64,000 nucleotides of DNA from Lucinisca nassula (lineage: Eukaryota; Mollusca; Bivalvia; Lucinida; Lucinidae): the NCBI GenBank assembly GCA_963580285.1, contig OY757017.1, positions 114,663,527 to 114,727,526 of the forward strand, written 5' to 3'. Positions 54,493 through 64,000 of the stretch are shown one piece after another (positions within the stretch are counted from its first letter, which is position 1; every line of letters begins with the position of its first letter). A model generated the notes under the pieces. That model had not been told where the DNA came from. It was given only the letters and a program-made list of their open reading frames with translations, and ran no database searches. The position numbers and the translations under genes are program-made.

Positions 54493-55229
54493 TTAATTGT
54501 CGAAGAACATGAAACGTCCTTGAAACAAAAAACTGTCACCTTTCTGGATATGAACAATCACTGTGAAGTTTTCTGTGTTGTCTTCCCAAACATAAACATG
54601 CAACACATCATCATCAACGCTTTCACCTGTGTATAACAACTCCATTCGATGCAAACAGAACTGATCGAAATTTGGCATAGACGAAAGATATCCGGTTTTT
54701 GAAAAATGATACATAGCATCGAAAGAACGTTTCACATATACACTCCAGTTGGCATGGTTATTGCCATCTAAATCACTCCTAGCAACTTTATGCTCATAAA
54801 ATGGGATGTTTTCTGGTTTTTCAATTTTATTTAATTTCAGAGGTTTATGCAATTTAGCAGACTCAGCATATTTCTCTTTCCACCAACCCGGAAGTGGCAA
54901 GGGACGACGGGTAGATTTATCGACGCTGACCACTTGGTTGATATTACTCATCAGTTCAACTCCGGCGCTTGTGAGAACTGTTGTAATGGAGTTTAGAGAT
55001 GAGGTGCCTATGTACCCTCCTTGGATGAACACGTCTAGCGGACCTTGAGGTATCTCGTACATTTCCCGCTGAATATCCATTACACATGCGACAAGAAATG
55101 TTAGTCTGTCTTCTGTCAGCTCAGCGTAGTCCCGAAATACTCTGCCGGTTTCATCCAAGGGCCAGTGGTGAGCATAAAATCGTGCTGACCCTACGAACTT
55201 CATTAGATTCCAAGGTTCAGGTTTGCCAG
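54493..55229 (-). CDS. Acyl-ACP-thioesterase-like double-hotdog protein, terminal exon
   Basis: A splice acceptor (TTTTATTTTACAG, ending at 55230) opens an exon of 245 codons, phase 1, from AGKPEPWNLMKF to RFMFFDN and TAA. The first half has FYAHHWPLDETGRVFRDYAE, typical of a hotdog helix region, and VVSVDKSTRRPLPLPGWW. The second half has HKVARSDLDGNNHANWSVYV, the DxDxNxHxN motif that in acyl-ACP thioesterases begins the second hotdog and carries catalytic residues. It probably hydrolyses a fatty acyl thioester, but animal members are uncharacterised, so the substrate is unknown. The first exon(s) with the start codon were not found in the 8.7 kb upstream; they may be tiny or outside. The open frame upstream of the acceptor (poly-Tyr/Phe) is intron. 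Confidence 0.8.
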
Positions 55230-55374
55230 CTGTAAAATAAAAATAAAAATACCAACAATAATAATAATTATAATAATAATAATAAAAGAATAAAAAAATA
55301 CTGAATTGAATAGTGGGACAGCTGAAATGCAATACGACACAAGTCTTTCCTCTCAAGCATCAGTTGATATAGAC

Positions 55375-55641
55375 ATTACGATAACACACCCGTGCGACAT
55401 AGTACATTTTTTTAAATCTCCAAATTGGCTACTTTTCTGATGCAAATCCATAATATTTTTCTTATTTACACTGCAAACATAGGTTGTGGGTTCTCGTTAG
55501 AACCACCTCATTCTAACGAGTACCCACAGCCTACGTCTTGGAGCAGATATGAGTGAAATAATGTGTACTAACATAAACCATATGTTACTCTAAATAAAGT
55601 GGGGTTAAAGGGTGTTCATTTCACGGACTTGTTCACGTGAC
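55375..55641. mobile_element. MITE family B copy
   Basis: CATTACGATAACACACCCGT to TTTCACGGACTTGTTCACGT. The hairpin at 55475-55535 lacks the GAGGCGG loop. Bases 55642-55875 include a worn piggyBac-type palindrome near 55740-55795 (GGTCTACACTGTTTGCCATT). Confidence 0.75.
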
Positions 55642-55888
55642 TAAAAGCAGCAAAATTCTCCTTTGTATATTACAACATATAACATACTTGAATTCCCGTA
55701 ATGAGCCTAAGTATTACGACAGATAGTCCTAAGAAAACAGTGCAGACCCATATCTACAGGAGCAGTCATATCAGGGTCTACACTGTTTGCCATTACGATT
55801 GCCCAATTCTGGGTCTGCCCTTTGCTGGATCGTGAAACATTTGTTAATATTTTAGAAGAATTATAGCAAGTCATTAAGGTGTTCGAAT

Positions 55889-56177
55889 AGGCCCCCGCCC
55901 ATAGGGGCTTGAAGAAATATACGGGCTGCATGATGCTTCCACGCAGAGCTGAATCAACCCGGCCCGCACACTAGTACTGGTAAACCGCTTAGACGATCTT
56001 AGCCTGTCCAGGAACCGCTAATAAAGTCTATTGGTTTCATTGGGCGACAGGGCTTGAGATGTCATTTCATCTCAATGTCGGGTAAAAGTCCCACAAAATT
56101 GGAAGCAACGTCTCCAAAATGACCTTTACAGTGTTGACGGGGACGTTAAACCTCAAATCAAACAAACAAACAAACAA
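55889..56177 (+). mobile_element. SINE family 1, complete with 13-bp TSD
   Basis: Body from GGCCCCCGCCCATAGGGGCT to the (CAAA)n tail. The target duplication AAGGTGTTCGAAT lies at 55876-55888 and 56178-56190. No clear tRNA-type A and B boxes, so the parent RNA gene is unknown. Confidence 0.92.
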
Positions 56178-56189
56178 AAGGTGTTCGAA

Positions 56190-57170
56190 TGCGGTAACCG
56201 CTTTAATTCGTGTTTCAGCAGCCTTGGGTCTAGCTCTACGAAGTACTACATCAAACGGTTATGGAGTTATGGCGATCACGATCACAAAGTTGTATTTTGA
56301 AGGGAGATAACTCAAATACCATGGAACACAGGCATGTTGTTCTTGCTCATGACATGCCTTCTGGTAGCTTTGCACTAAATACAGGAGGTACTGGATTTTA
56401 ACACTTTGGGACAGAGCTTTTAGTTGCAGTCTAAATACCAGGCAGGCTTCCATCGGATAAATATCCCATGTTTCATTTCAATGTGAGAAAAGGATAGTTA
56501 TAAGGAAATAAAATGATGTATGTTGTATAATTATATCTGCAAGCTCAAAGAAATTATTGCTGATTTTATATTGTCACCTCTCCTTTAAAAAGACGGCTTG
56601 TATTCACTGCGAATCTGCATGTAAACAAACATGGCGGACCATAACTTGAAAAGGAGACAGGCAATATGTGGATTTTTTCTCATCAATTTGTTGAGCTAGG
56701 ATGGCTCTATAAATGAGTAGGGTTTAAAAAGTTTTTGTGGGAGCAAGTAAAAGGTTACTATTGTCGCCTATGGAAAATATTTAGTGGTAAGCTCCCTTCT
56801 TGGTACACCTCAAACAAGTTGGCTGCTTTTAAAAAGCATCCAATTGGTTTGGTCTTGCCGGTCTAAACCATGATGTGAACCAATGGATATCATCATCTCA
56901 AACTTTAATTACTTTATGGTTTTTGTGAAAATAGATCCTAGAAACTTAAAACAAGAACTTTAAAACAAAATTGCGAAGTCTGTGACCTTTGTCTCAGGGT
57001 TAAGGACAAGAAGGGTTGGATAGCGATGAGTAATCTTTGGACCAGTATCAAATACCATACATACACTAATTCTACCTTTATTATGGCTGGAATGTATTGG
57101 ACCTTTAAACATTCTAGCGCAAAATTTGATAGATAAAACTCTCTAACTATAGTCCGCTGGGTTAGAGCTA
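56190..57170. other. No gene recognised
   Basis: Includes AAACAAACATGGCGGACC near 56623, a YY1-like promoter word, but the reading frame from that ATG stops after 22 codons without a donor. No other feature. Confidence 0.4.
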
Positions 57171-57179
57171 TCTATCAAT

Positions 57180-58440
57180 TAGCTTAATACAGTCAAGAAG
57201 GTCGGTTGTCAGTTTTTAACGAAAGAATGTACACTTTGCAATTCCCGGTGAAATAATTGCAAGTGTCTGGCACAACCGATTGAAGAACCAAAACCAGGGG
57301 CTTCTGTCAGGAAGAACAGAGGAACAATTGACCTAATCCTCACACCAAAGCTGCTTCAAAAGACATACATGTACTTGGCACATAATGTGAACCTCTACAG
57401 GACCTTTGTCAATCTTACAAAAGCATTTGTCGGTCGTAAGGGAATTCAAATATTATAACAAAATATTGTTGTTCGGCCAAGATCATAAAATAGTATGGCA
57501 ATTCCACTATGGGTATACTTGCCCTGGTCCTAGATGACAAGTTTTCTGATCAATTCCATGTGACTTATGTGAAACAAGACTGTGTAGTTCAGAATTATGT
57601 TTTCTACAATACTCAAATGTGTTTATCATGATGGTGATAATAGTTTATAAGGTGCGCTTTGATAGGGAGTTTTACAATAGATACTTCCAAGGTGCAGACA
57701 GATGTGTTAGACAAGTCCCCTTATGCTGGTGGAATGGCAAAGGGTGTTCCAACAGAAAGGATGCAACATATCGAACAACTGTATCTGATTTATGTGACAG
57801 CTATGATCTCAGTGTCCTGCCCCCGCCCATAGGGGCTTGTAGAAATATATGGGCTGCATGATGCTTCCACGCAGAGCTGAATCCGGCCCGCACACAAGAA
57901 CTGGTAAACCGCTTAGAGGATCTAAGCCTGTCCAGGAACTGCGGTGCGAGGTGGACCGTCCATGCTAAAAAACCCTTTTGGTTTTATTGGGCGGCAGGGC
58001 TTGAGATGTCATTTTATCTCAATGTCGGGTAAAAGTCCCACAAAACTGGAAGCACCGTCTCCAAAATGATCTTTACAGTGTTGACGGGAACGTTAAACCT
58101 CAAATCAAACAAACAAAATGATCTCAGTGTCAGCATTAAAAGCCTGAAGTGGTATATCAGCCAGCACCAGGAAAGCCTTACAAGAAGGAGACTACCATCA
58201 CAGTGAAAGGTCATCGGTTGCAAGTTGTAGACAAGGTCACGCACATTTGGAGCACATTGTCAAATCCATACCCACATTCATGGTGGTGAAGTCTGTCAGG
58301 ACTGCCAAAGAAAGCGCAGCATGTGGCCGTCTAAGTGAAAGTGTTTGGTCAGTTTTGGCACAAAGCCGGAGGTCCACAGGGGTGTGGTGCTGCCAACACT
58401 ATTATACACATGTGAAACATGGACAGCTTGGAATTCCAAT
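57180..58440 (+). pseudogene. Non-LTR reverse transcriptase relic, interrupted by a SINE
   Basis: Scattered plus-strand matches to a LINE RT follow in order: NRLKNQNQGLLSGRTEEQ; NLYRTFVNLTKAF (catalytic Asp replaced by Asn, VNLTKAF for VDLTKAF); VQTDVLDKSPYAGGMAK (the YADDM Asps lost); then after the SINE VRTAKESAACGRLSESVW and VLPTLLYTCETWT. Many stops and frameshifts. The text fits an RTE/BovB-like or related endonuclease-RT family; clade not assignable by eye. Confidence 0.75.
57817..58117 (+). mobile_element. SINE family 1, complete with exact 14-bp TSD
   Basis: Inserted in the LINE relic. ATGATCTCAGTGTC is exact at 57803-57816 and 58118-58131. The 301-bp body runs from CTGCCCCCGCCCATAGGGGC to CAAATCAAACAAACAAA. 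It defines the family borders. Confidence 0.95.
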
Positions 58441-58461
58441 ACACTAAATATCTTAGTTTGG

Positions 58462-58710
58462 TTGTCCGGCCAAGTTCATAAAAATGGTGCAGCAGGTCCA
58501 TCATGGTATACTTGCCTGGGTCCGGGATGGCAAGTTTTCTGAACAATCCCGTGTGATCAAAGGCGTCAAGCAAGACTGTGTACCGGGGCCAAAGATGTTC
58601 AGCATTATGTTTACTGTCATGCTCAAAGATGTTTTCAATGATGGTGACAATTGTTTACGTATAAGGTACGCTTTAAAGGGCGCTTTTCAACCTATGACGG
58701 TTGCAAGATA
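58462..58710 (+). pseudogene. Second fragment of the same LINE RT, out of order
   Basis: MVQQVHHGILAWVRDGKFSE, VIKGVKQDCVPGPKMFSIMF and RIRYALKGAF belong upstream of the ETWT segment in the protein but lie downstream here. They duplicate text at 57470-57660. Better preserved than the first copy, so it is a separate insertion or rearrangement. Confidence 0.7.
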
Positions 58711-58734
58711 ACTTCCAGATGGAGTTCTGCAACG

Positions 58735-58850
58735 GTAGGTCAGATGTTTTATCTCCGGGTGCTCTGTTTTTTGCCCAGCTGTGATTAACGTTCGGCTCGA
58801 AATAAGTTAACAAATCTTGAAATTGTCGTATAACCAGAACCCCCAAAAAT
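58735..58850 (+). repeat. SINE family 3 tail fragment
   Basis: TGTGATTAACGTTCGGCTCG, AAATAAGTTAACAAATC and ATAACCAGAACCCCCAAAAA. It is followed by a MITE hairpin arm at 58937-59000 (TTGTGGGTACTCGTTAGAAC). Confidence 0.55.
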
Positions 58851-59294
58851 ACAAGGTATGAAATACCTTCGAAAACACACATTTTATGAGGGTGGTGGGT
58901 GTTTTCAATATTGATTCCTTACTTGTGCTGAAAAACATTGATTGTGGGTACTCGTTAGAACCACCACTATGAGACGGCTTTAACGAGCACCCACAATCTA
59001 CATTTGGAGCCGAAATTAGAAAATCGTTTTTCATGTGAAAAACGCTATTTCAAAAGATATGAACGACGCCATTGCAGCACCAAGCCGGCGCATGACCAAA
59101 CCTACAATAAGACCGGTGCGACCAGCAGAGACCAAAATCAACCTGTGCACCCATCCACTATGACAAGACCTTTTGCTTATGTCTCTTTGCGTAGATATTA
59201 GCCTATATTAGGTACATGCGATCAGCAAAGACTCTTATCAGACTGCGCAAAATGCGCATGCTGAACTGAGTCTTCGTTGGTCGCTCAAGCCTAC

Positions 59295-59605
59295 TTGTAG
59301 ATTTTGTCATGAGCCGGCCCAGATAGTTCAGTCGCATGCGCGTCTTAGTGATCAGGAGGTCGCGGGTTTGATACGTGCCAAGAAGGCAACATATTGTCGT
59401 GGAGACTGATCAAGAAATCTTTTCTAAGGTATCTTTTCTCTCCCTTCTGCGTATTTAAGAAGGGTCGTTGTCAGTTTCTGATTTAAGAATGTGCAGTGTA
59501 CGGGTTGTGGTTACCCGCATGTCTAAGAAAAGTGTGGCTAGGTAAACTGACCGGCTCGATATGACCTAAATAGTGTTCACGGGAACGTTCAACTCCAAAT
59601 ACAAA
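59295..59605 (+). mobile_element. tRNA-like SINE, related to 28070-28345
   Basis: Head GATAGTTCAGTCGCATGCGC with B-box-like GCGGGTTTGATAC. The tail GACCGGCTCGATATGACCTA runs into GTGTTCACGGGAACGTTCAA, which resembles the SINE family 1 tail. It may share a 3' end with family 1. Confidence 0.65.
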
Positions 59606-59829
59606 AGAGAGAAAATTTCCAAAGACACATGTTCTGTTAATTGTTGCTGCGCAATTAAACCATAAAAGACAATGGAATCTTCAAACTTATAAGATTGGAG
59701 AGATCCATTTCCAATCACATGTATAGCAGTGTCAGGTGTGTTTTTGTTTGTGGTAGATTTTACAAAAAAGTATGTTCTTACAGCAAATAGTGTCGACCCA
59801 GATCAGACACCACAGAACGCGGAGCTTTT

Positions 59830-61680
59830 TTTGCCGTGAGTTGACAAAACCAAGAGGACCAAGCTGGTCCTGTATCGCTCACCTGAGCTAACAGATTCAA
59901 AGTTTCAGGAAGTGCCAACCTTTACTGAAGGATTTATTGGAGGACAAGGTGATGACATGGTAAGCATTTTCTGCAATCAAGTAGAATGTAACCTATGATA
60001 AATCAGCTGACCTTACCGGTTTTCAACCTCATTCAAGCTTTTATTCCTGACTTGCCTATATGTAACTTTCAGGAAGACCAGATATAAACTGAAGGGGCTA
60101 TGGTGATGACAAGGTCAAAAATAAGCAATTTACTGCTGCAATCAAAAGGATGTTACTCTATGATAAATAGGCAAACCTCAAGAGTTTTCAAACTCCTCCA
60201 AGCTTTTCTGCCTGACTTCCTTGTTTGTAAGTTTCATGAAGATCCGTTCAAAACTGAAGGGACAGCAGTGATGACAAGGTCGAAAATAGGCATTTTCAGC
60301 AATCAAAGGCACGTAACTCTATGATAAATGTGCCGACTTGGCTAGTATTCGAACTCATCCGAGGGTTTATTCCCAGCCACCTTACATGTTAGTGTCAGAA
60401 AGATCCAATCAAAACTGAAGAAGCTACGGTGATAACAAGGTCATAATTTGGCATTTTCAGCAATCAAAGGGATGTTATTCTATGACAAATGGGCCAACTT
60501 GGCCGGTTTTCGAACTCATCTGAGGTTTAATCCACAGAAACATTACACATACGTTACAGAAAAATCCAATCAAAACTTAAGGGGCTACGGTGATGACAAG
60601 GTCAAAAAGTGACATTTTCAGCCATCAAAGGGACAAAACTCTAAATAATATGGGCCGACTTGTCCTGTTTTGGAACTCATCCAAGATTTTATCCTCAGCC
60701 ACCTTACGTATAAGTTTCAGAAAGATCCGATCAAAACTGAAGGGGCTACGGTGATGACAAGGCAAAGAATCAGTATTTTCAGCAATCAAAAGGAGGTAAC
60801 TCTATAGTAAATAGGCCGACTTGGCCGGTATTCTGACTCATCCGAGGTTTTATCCCCAGCCACCTTACATATAAGTTTCAGAAAGATCCGATCAAAACTG
60901 AAAGGGCTACGGTGATGACAAGGTCAAAAATCGGCATTTTCAGCAATCAAAGAAACGTTACTCTATGATAAATGGGCCGACTCGGCTGGTTTTCGAACTC
61001 ATCAAAGGTTTTATCCCTAGCCACCTTACATAAAAGTTTCAGAAAGATCCGATCAAAACTAAAGGGGCTACGGTGATGACGAGGTCAAAAATCGGCATTT
61101 TCAGCTATCAAAGGGATGTAACTCTATGACAAATGGGCCAACTTGGCCGGTTTTCGAAATCATCCGAGCTTTTAGTCCCCAGCCACCTTACATATAAGTT
61201 TCAAAAAGATCCGATCAAAACTGAAGGCGCTACGATGATGCCAAGCATTTTCCCATTGTAAGTCTATGGGACCTTGTGATTGCCATAGCCACCACACTTT
61301 TCTTGCGATTTCGAAAAACAGCTTATTTCATCAATGCCCCACCAGCGGCATGCTACAGATGAGAAATGATTGAGATCAGCCTGCAGGCTGCAGAGATATA
61401 TCTGCTCAAATATGTGGACGGACGGACGACCCACTATACTATAAGCTCCCCTGGAGCCTTCGGCCCAGGTGAGCTAAAAATCAGCATTTTCAGCAATCAA
61501 AGGGACGTAACTCTACGATAAATGGGCCGACTTGGCCGGTTTTCGAACTCATACGAGGTTCTATACCCAGCCACCTTACATATAAGTTTCAGAAAAATTC
61601 TATCAAAACTGAAAGGGGTACGGTGATGACAAGGTCAACCAGAGGACCAGTGGTCCTGAACCACTCACCTGTCTGGTGAC
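59830..61680 (+). repeat. Tandem array, about 12 units of ~148 bp
   Basis: Units with AGAAAGATCCGATCAAAACT, GGGGCTACGGTGATGACAAG, GGCATTTTCAGCAATCAAAG, ATGGGCCGACTTGGCCGGTT and TTATCCCCAGCCACCTTACA. It opens with CAAGAGGACCAAGCTGGTCC and is interrupted near 61240-61480 by different text, a GGACGGACGACC end and an AGGTGAGCTAAAAA hairpin. One unit follows after that. Confidence 0.88.
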
Positions 61681-61689
61681 AATTTTCCT

Positions 61690-64000
61690 ACTTAGATCAG
61701 CAGAAAATGTCATTTACCCTGCTCATAAATTTTAAAATGCCATCTCAATATTTGTTGGCATTTTAAAACTTATGAGCAGGGTAAATTTCATGCTGAAGTG
61801 AGTTGAGCGTGAAAAAAGTTTTATAACCTCGGTGCCTGGCTCACAGAAAGGGAAAATATGAGGAACTGTCCATTGGACATAAATGGTATACTGTATACAG
61901 AAGCAAATGAAACAAAAAGAAAACATGTTCCAATTTTCACTTTGCCCCATGCAAAAGCCTAAGTCGGCAAATTTGACATTGCTGTAAAATACGTCAAGGT
62001 CAACCCAGGGTCACCATTTGTACAAACCATGATGGGCCTGAGTACCATATGCTACATGCCAAGTTTCAAGGCCACTGGCCTTATGGTTCTGGAGAAGAAG
62101 ATTTTTGAAGGCTTTTTACCATATATGGGCATGGCGGCCATCTTGGTCATGTGATCCAGACCCCGCGAACAAACTTTCGTTCCCCCATACCACTGAGGCT
62201 CCATATGAAATTTGGCTTTGATTGGCCCTGCAGTATAGGAGAAGAAGATCTTTGAAAATGGTAGACGGACGGACGGACGGACGACGGACGGACGGACGGA
62301 CGACGGACCATGGCTATACTATAAGCTCACCTATGAGCCTAAAGGCTCAGGTGAGCTAAAAATCCATTATTTTCACTTTTTCCTATGCAAAAGCCTAAGT
62401 CAGCATATTTGACATTACTGTAAAATAGGTCAAGTTCAACCCAGGGTCACCATTTGAACAAATTATGATAGGCCCGAGTACCATATGCTACATGCCAAGT
62501 TTCAAGGCCATTGGCCTTACGGTTCTTGAGAAGAAGAATTTCGAAGTGTTTTTACCATATATGGGCGTGGTGGCCATCTTGGTCATGTGATCTAGACCAT
62601 ATTGGCAGCTTTTCATTTGTTCAACTCCCAAAGGCTCCATATTGAATTTCACTTCAATTGGCTCAGTAGTTTCTGAGAAAAAATGTTTGAAATATGGAAC
62701 CTGCGTGACCTTGGTCTAAGGTCAATTAATGACCTTGACCTTTCTTACACATAGATCTTCATGTAGTCAGCTACTTTACCTTATCTACTAATTTTGGTGA
62801 CAGTGTCTTCAATGGTTTCCTAAAAATCCATTATTTTCACTTTTTCCCATGCAAAAGCCTAAGTCGGCAAATTTGACATTGCTGTAAAATAGGTCAAGGT
62901 CAACTCAGGGTCACCATTTGTACAAACTATGATGGGCCTGAGTACCATATGCTACATGCCAAGTTTCAAGGCCATTGGCCTTACGGTTCTGGAGGAGAAG
63001 AATTTTTAAGGCTTTTTACCATATATGGGCGTGACGGCCATTTTGGTCATGTGATCTAGACCGTATTGGCATTTTTTCATTTGTTCAACTCACAAAGGCT
63101 CCATATTAAATTTTACTTAAATTCGCTCAGCAGTTTTGGAGAAAAAAATGTTTGAAATATGGATTCTGAATGACCTTGGTCTAAGGCCAATGAATGACCT
63201 TGACCTTTCTGACCCATAGATCTTCATGTATTCAATTACTTTACCTGATCTACAAATTTTGTTGACACTGTCTTCAATGGTTTCCTATAAATCCATTATT
63301 TTCACTTTGCCCCATGCAAAAGCCTAAGTCGACAAATTTGACATTGCTGTAAAATAGGTCAAGGTCAACCCAGGGTCACCATTTGTACAAACCATAATGG
63401 GCCCGAGTACCGTATGCTACATGCCAAGTTTCAAAGCCACTGGCCTTATGGTTCTGGAGAAGAAGATTTTTGAAGGCTTTTTACCATATATGGGCATGGC
63501 GGCCATCTTGGTCATGTGATCCAGACCCGCGAACAAGGCCAATGAATGACCTTGACCTTTCTGATCCATATACATTCATGTATTCAGTTACTTTACCTGA
63601 TCTTCAAATTTTGGTGACACTGTCTTCAATGGTTTCCTATAAATCCATTATTTTCACTTTGCCCCATGCAAAAGCCTAAGTCGACAAATTTGACATTGCT
63701 GTAAAATAGGCCAAGGTCAACCCAGGGTCACCATTTGTACAAACCATGATGGGCCCGAGTACCATATGCTACATGCCAAGTTTCAAGGCCACTGGCCTTA
63801 TGGTTCTGGAGAAGAAGATTTTTGAAGGCCTTTTACCATATATGGGCATGGCGGCCATCTTGGTCATGTGATCCAGACCCCGCGAACAAACTTTCGTTCC
63901 CCCATCCCACTGAGGCTCCATATGAAATTTGGCTTTGATTGGCCCTGCAGTATAGGAGAAGAAGATCTTTGAAAATGGTGGATGGACGGACGGACGGACG
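61690..64000 (+). repeat. Array of ~350-470-bp units, running off the window
   Basis: Units begin CCCATGCAAAAGCCTAAGTC (near 61946, 62382, 62848, 63312 and 63664). They continue through AGGTCAAGGTCAACCCAGGG, TGCTACATGCCAAGTTTCAA, TTACCATATATGGGC and GGTCATGTGATC. Two reach ACGG repeats (62265-62310 and 63982-64000), the first followed by a GAGCTCACC/GGTGAGCT-type hairpin. The text overlaps the 565-bp units at 4.8-6.6 kb. Confidence 0.88.

Noticed and set aside
55230..55356. Start codon of the thioesterase-like protein at 55356
   Set aside because: Codes poly-Tyr/Phe from an AT-rich intron; a clear TTTTACAG acceptor follows.
56623..56700. Gene start at ATGGCGGACC
   Set aside because: The frame stops after 22 codons with no plausible donor; only the promoter-like word remains.
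57619..57861. 80-codon open frame as a gene
   Set aside because: It is an out-of-frame reading of the LINE RT relic running into a SINE.
18600..59010. Regularly recurring palindromes as a CRISPR array
   Set aside because: Spacing is irregular and large, the repeats sit inside MITEs, and the DNA is eukaryotic.

Overview
The window looks like nuclear DNA of a lophotrochozoan animal, most likely a bivalve mollusc. The reasons are spliced genes with GT-AG introns, a very high load of short non-autonomous elements, modular 'core tandem repeat + ACGG/GACA microsatellite + terminal hairpin' elements like those known from bivalves, a TTAGGG tract, and an HSPA12-type HSP70 of the kind expanded in bivalves. 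No species can be named from sequence alone. No bacterial operon, CRISPR array or rRNA is visible.

Three host genes can be reconstructed. (1) Plus strand, three exons from 21340 to 29923: a 334-residue four-pass membrane protein of MS4A/CD20-like layout, whose cytoplasmic tail carries a coiled coil, a PPxY motif and a PSAP motif. (2) Minus strand, five exons from 42888 down to 33229: a complete 591-residue HSPA12-like HSP70. (3) Minus strand, 55229 to 54493: the terminal exon of an acyl-ACP-thioesterase-like hotdog protein whose first exon(s) I could not find. All splice sites used are GT-AG and all phases agree.

Autonomous transposon relics are a nearly intact ~6.4 kb non-LTR retrotransposon (11.7-18.2 kb, minus; gag-like zinc-knuckle ORF1, EEP-RT-RNase H ORF2 broken by one homopolymer frameshift, plus an extra upstream ORF); a 5'-truncated Penelope-like element (47.6-49.6 kb, minus) with a second 3' fragment at 35.5-36.3 kb (plus); a second, dead non-LTR RT (57.2-58.7 kb); a mariner remnant (7.7-8.4 kb); and a Tc1 remnant (52.6-53.0 kb).

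Most of the rest is made of short elements. There are several SINE families, some with exact target-site duplications. There are MITE families with different termini: A and B foldback types, piggyBac-like with TTAA ends, pogo-like, and others. There are also long tandem arrays at 3.6-6.6, 22.2-26.5, 40.0-40.7, 45.1-47.4 and 59.8-64.0 kb. The most striking unexplained signal is a palindromic hairpin of about 50-60 nt (half-site TGTGGGTACTCGTTAGAACC around a CCTC..GAGG centre). It recurs more than 20 times and sits inside at least four MITE families with unrelated ends. MITEs also lie unusually close to splice sites, a stop codon and a 3' end of the three host genes.

Region by region: 0-3.4 kb foldback and MITE elements; 3.6-6.9 kb tandem arrays; 7-10.3 kb SINE, mariner and unassigned sequence; 10.35-10.93 kb interstitial telomeric tract and a GC-rich duplication; 11.7-18.2 kb LINE; 18.6-20.6 kb MITEs and SINEs; 21.3-29.9 kb four-pass gene with 7 kb of repeats in intron 2; 30-33 kb MITEs; 33.2-42.9 kb HSPA12 gene; 43-54 kb MITEs, arrays, PLE and Tc1; 54.5-55.2 kb thioesterase exon; 55.4-59.6 kb SINEs and LINE relic; 59.8-64 kb satellite-like arrays running off the end.
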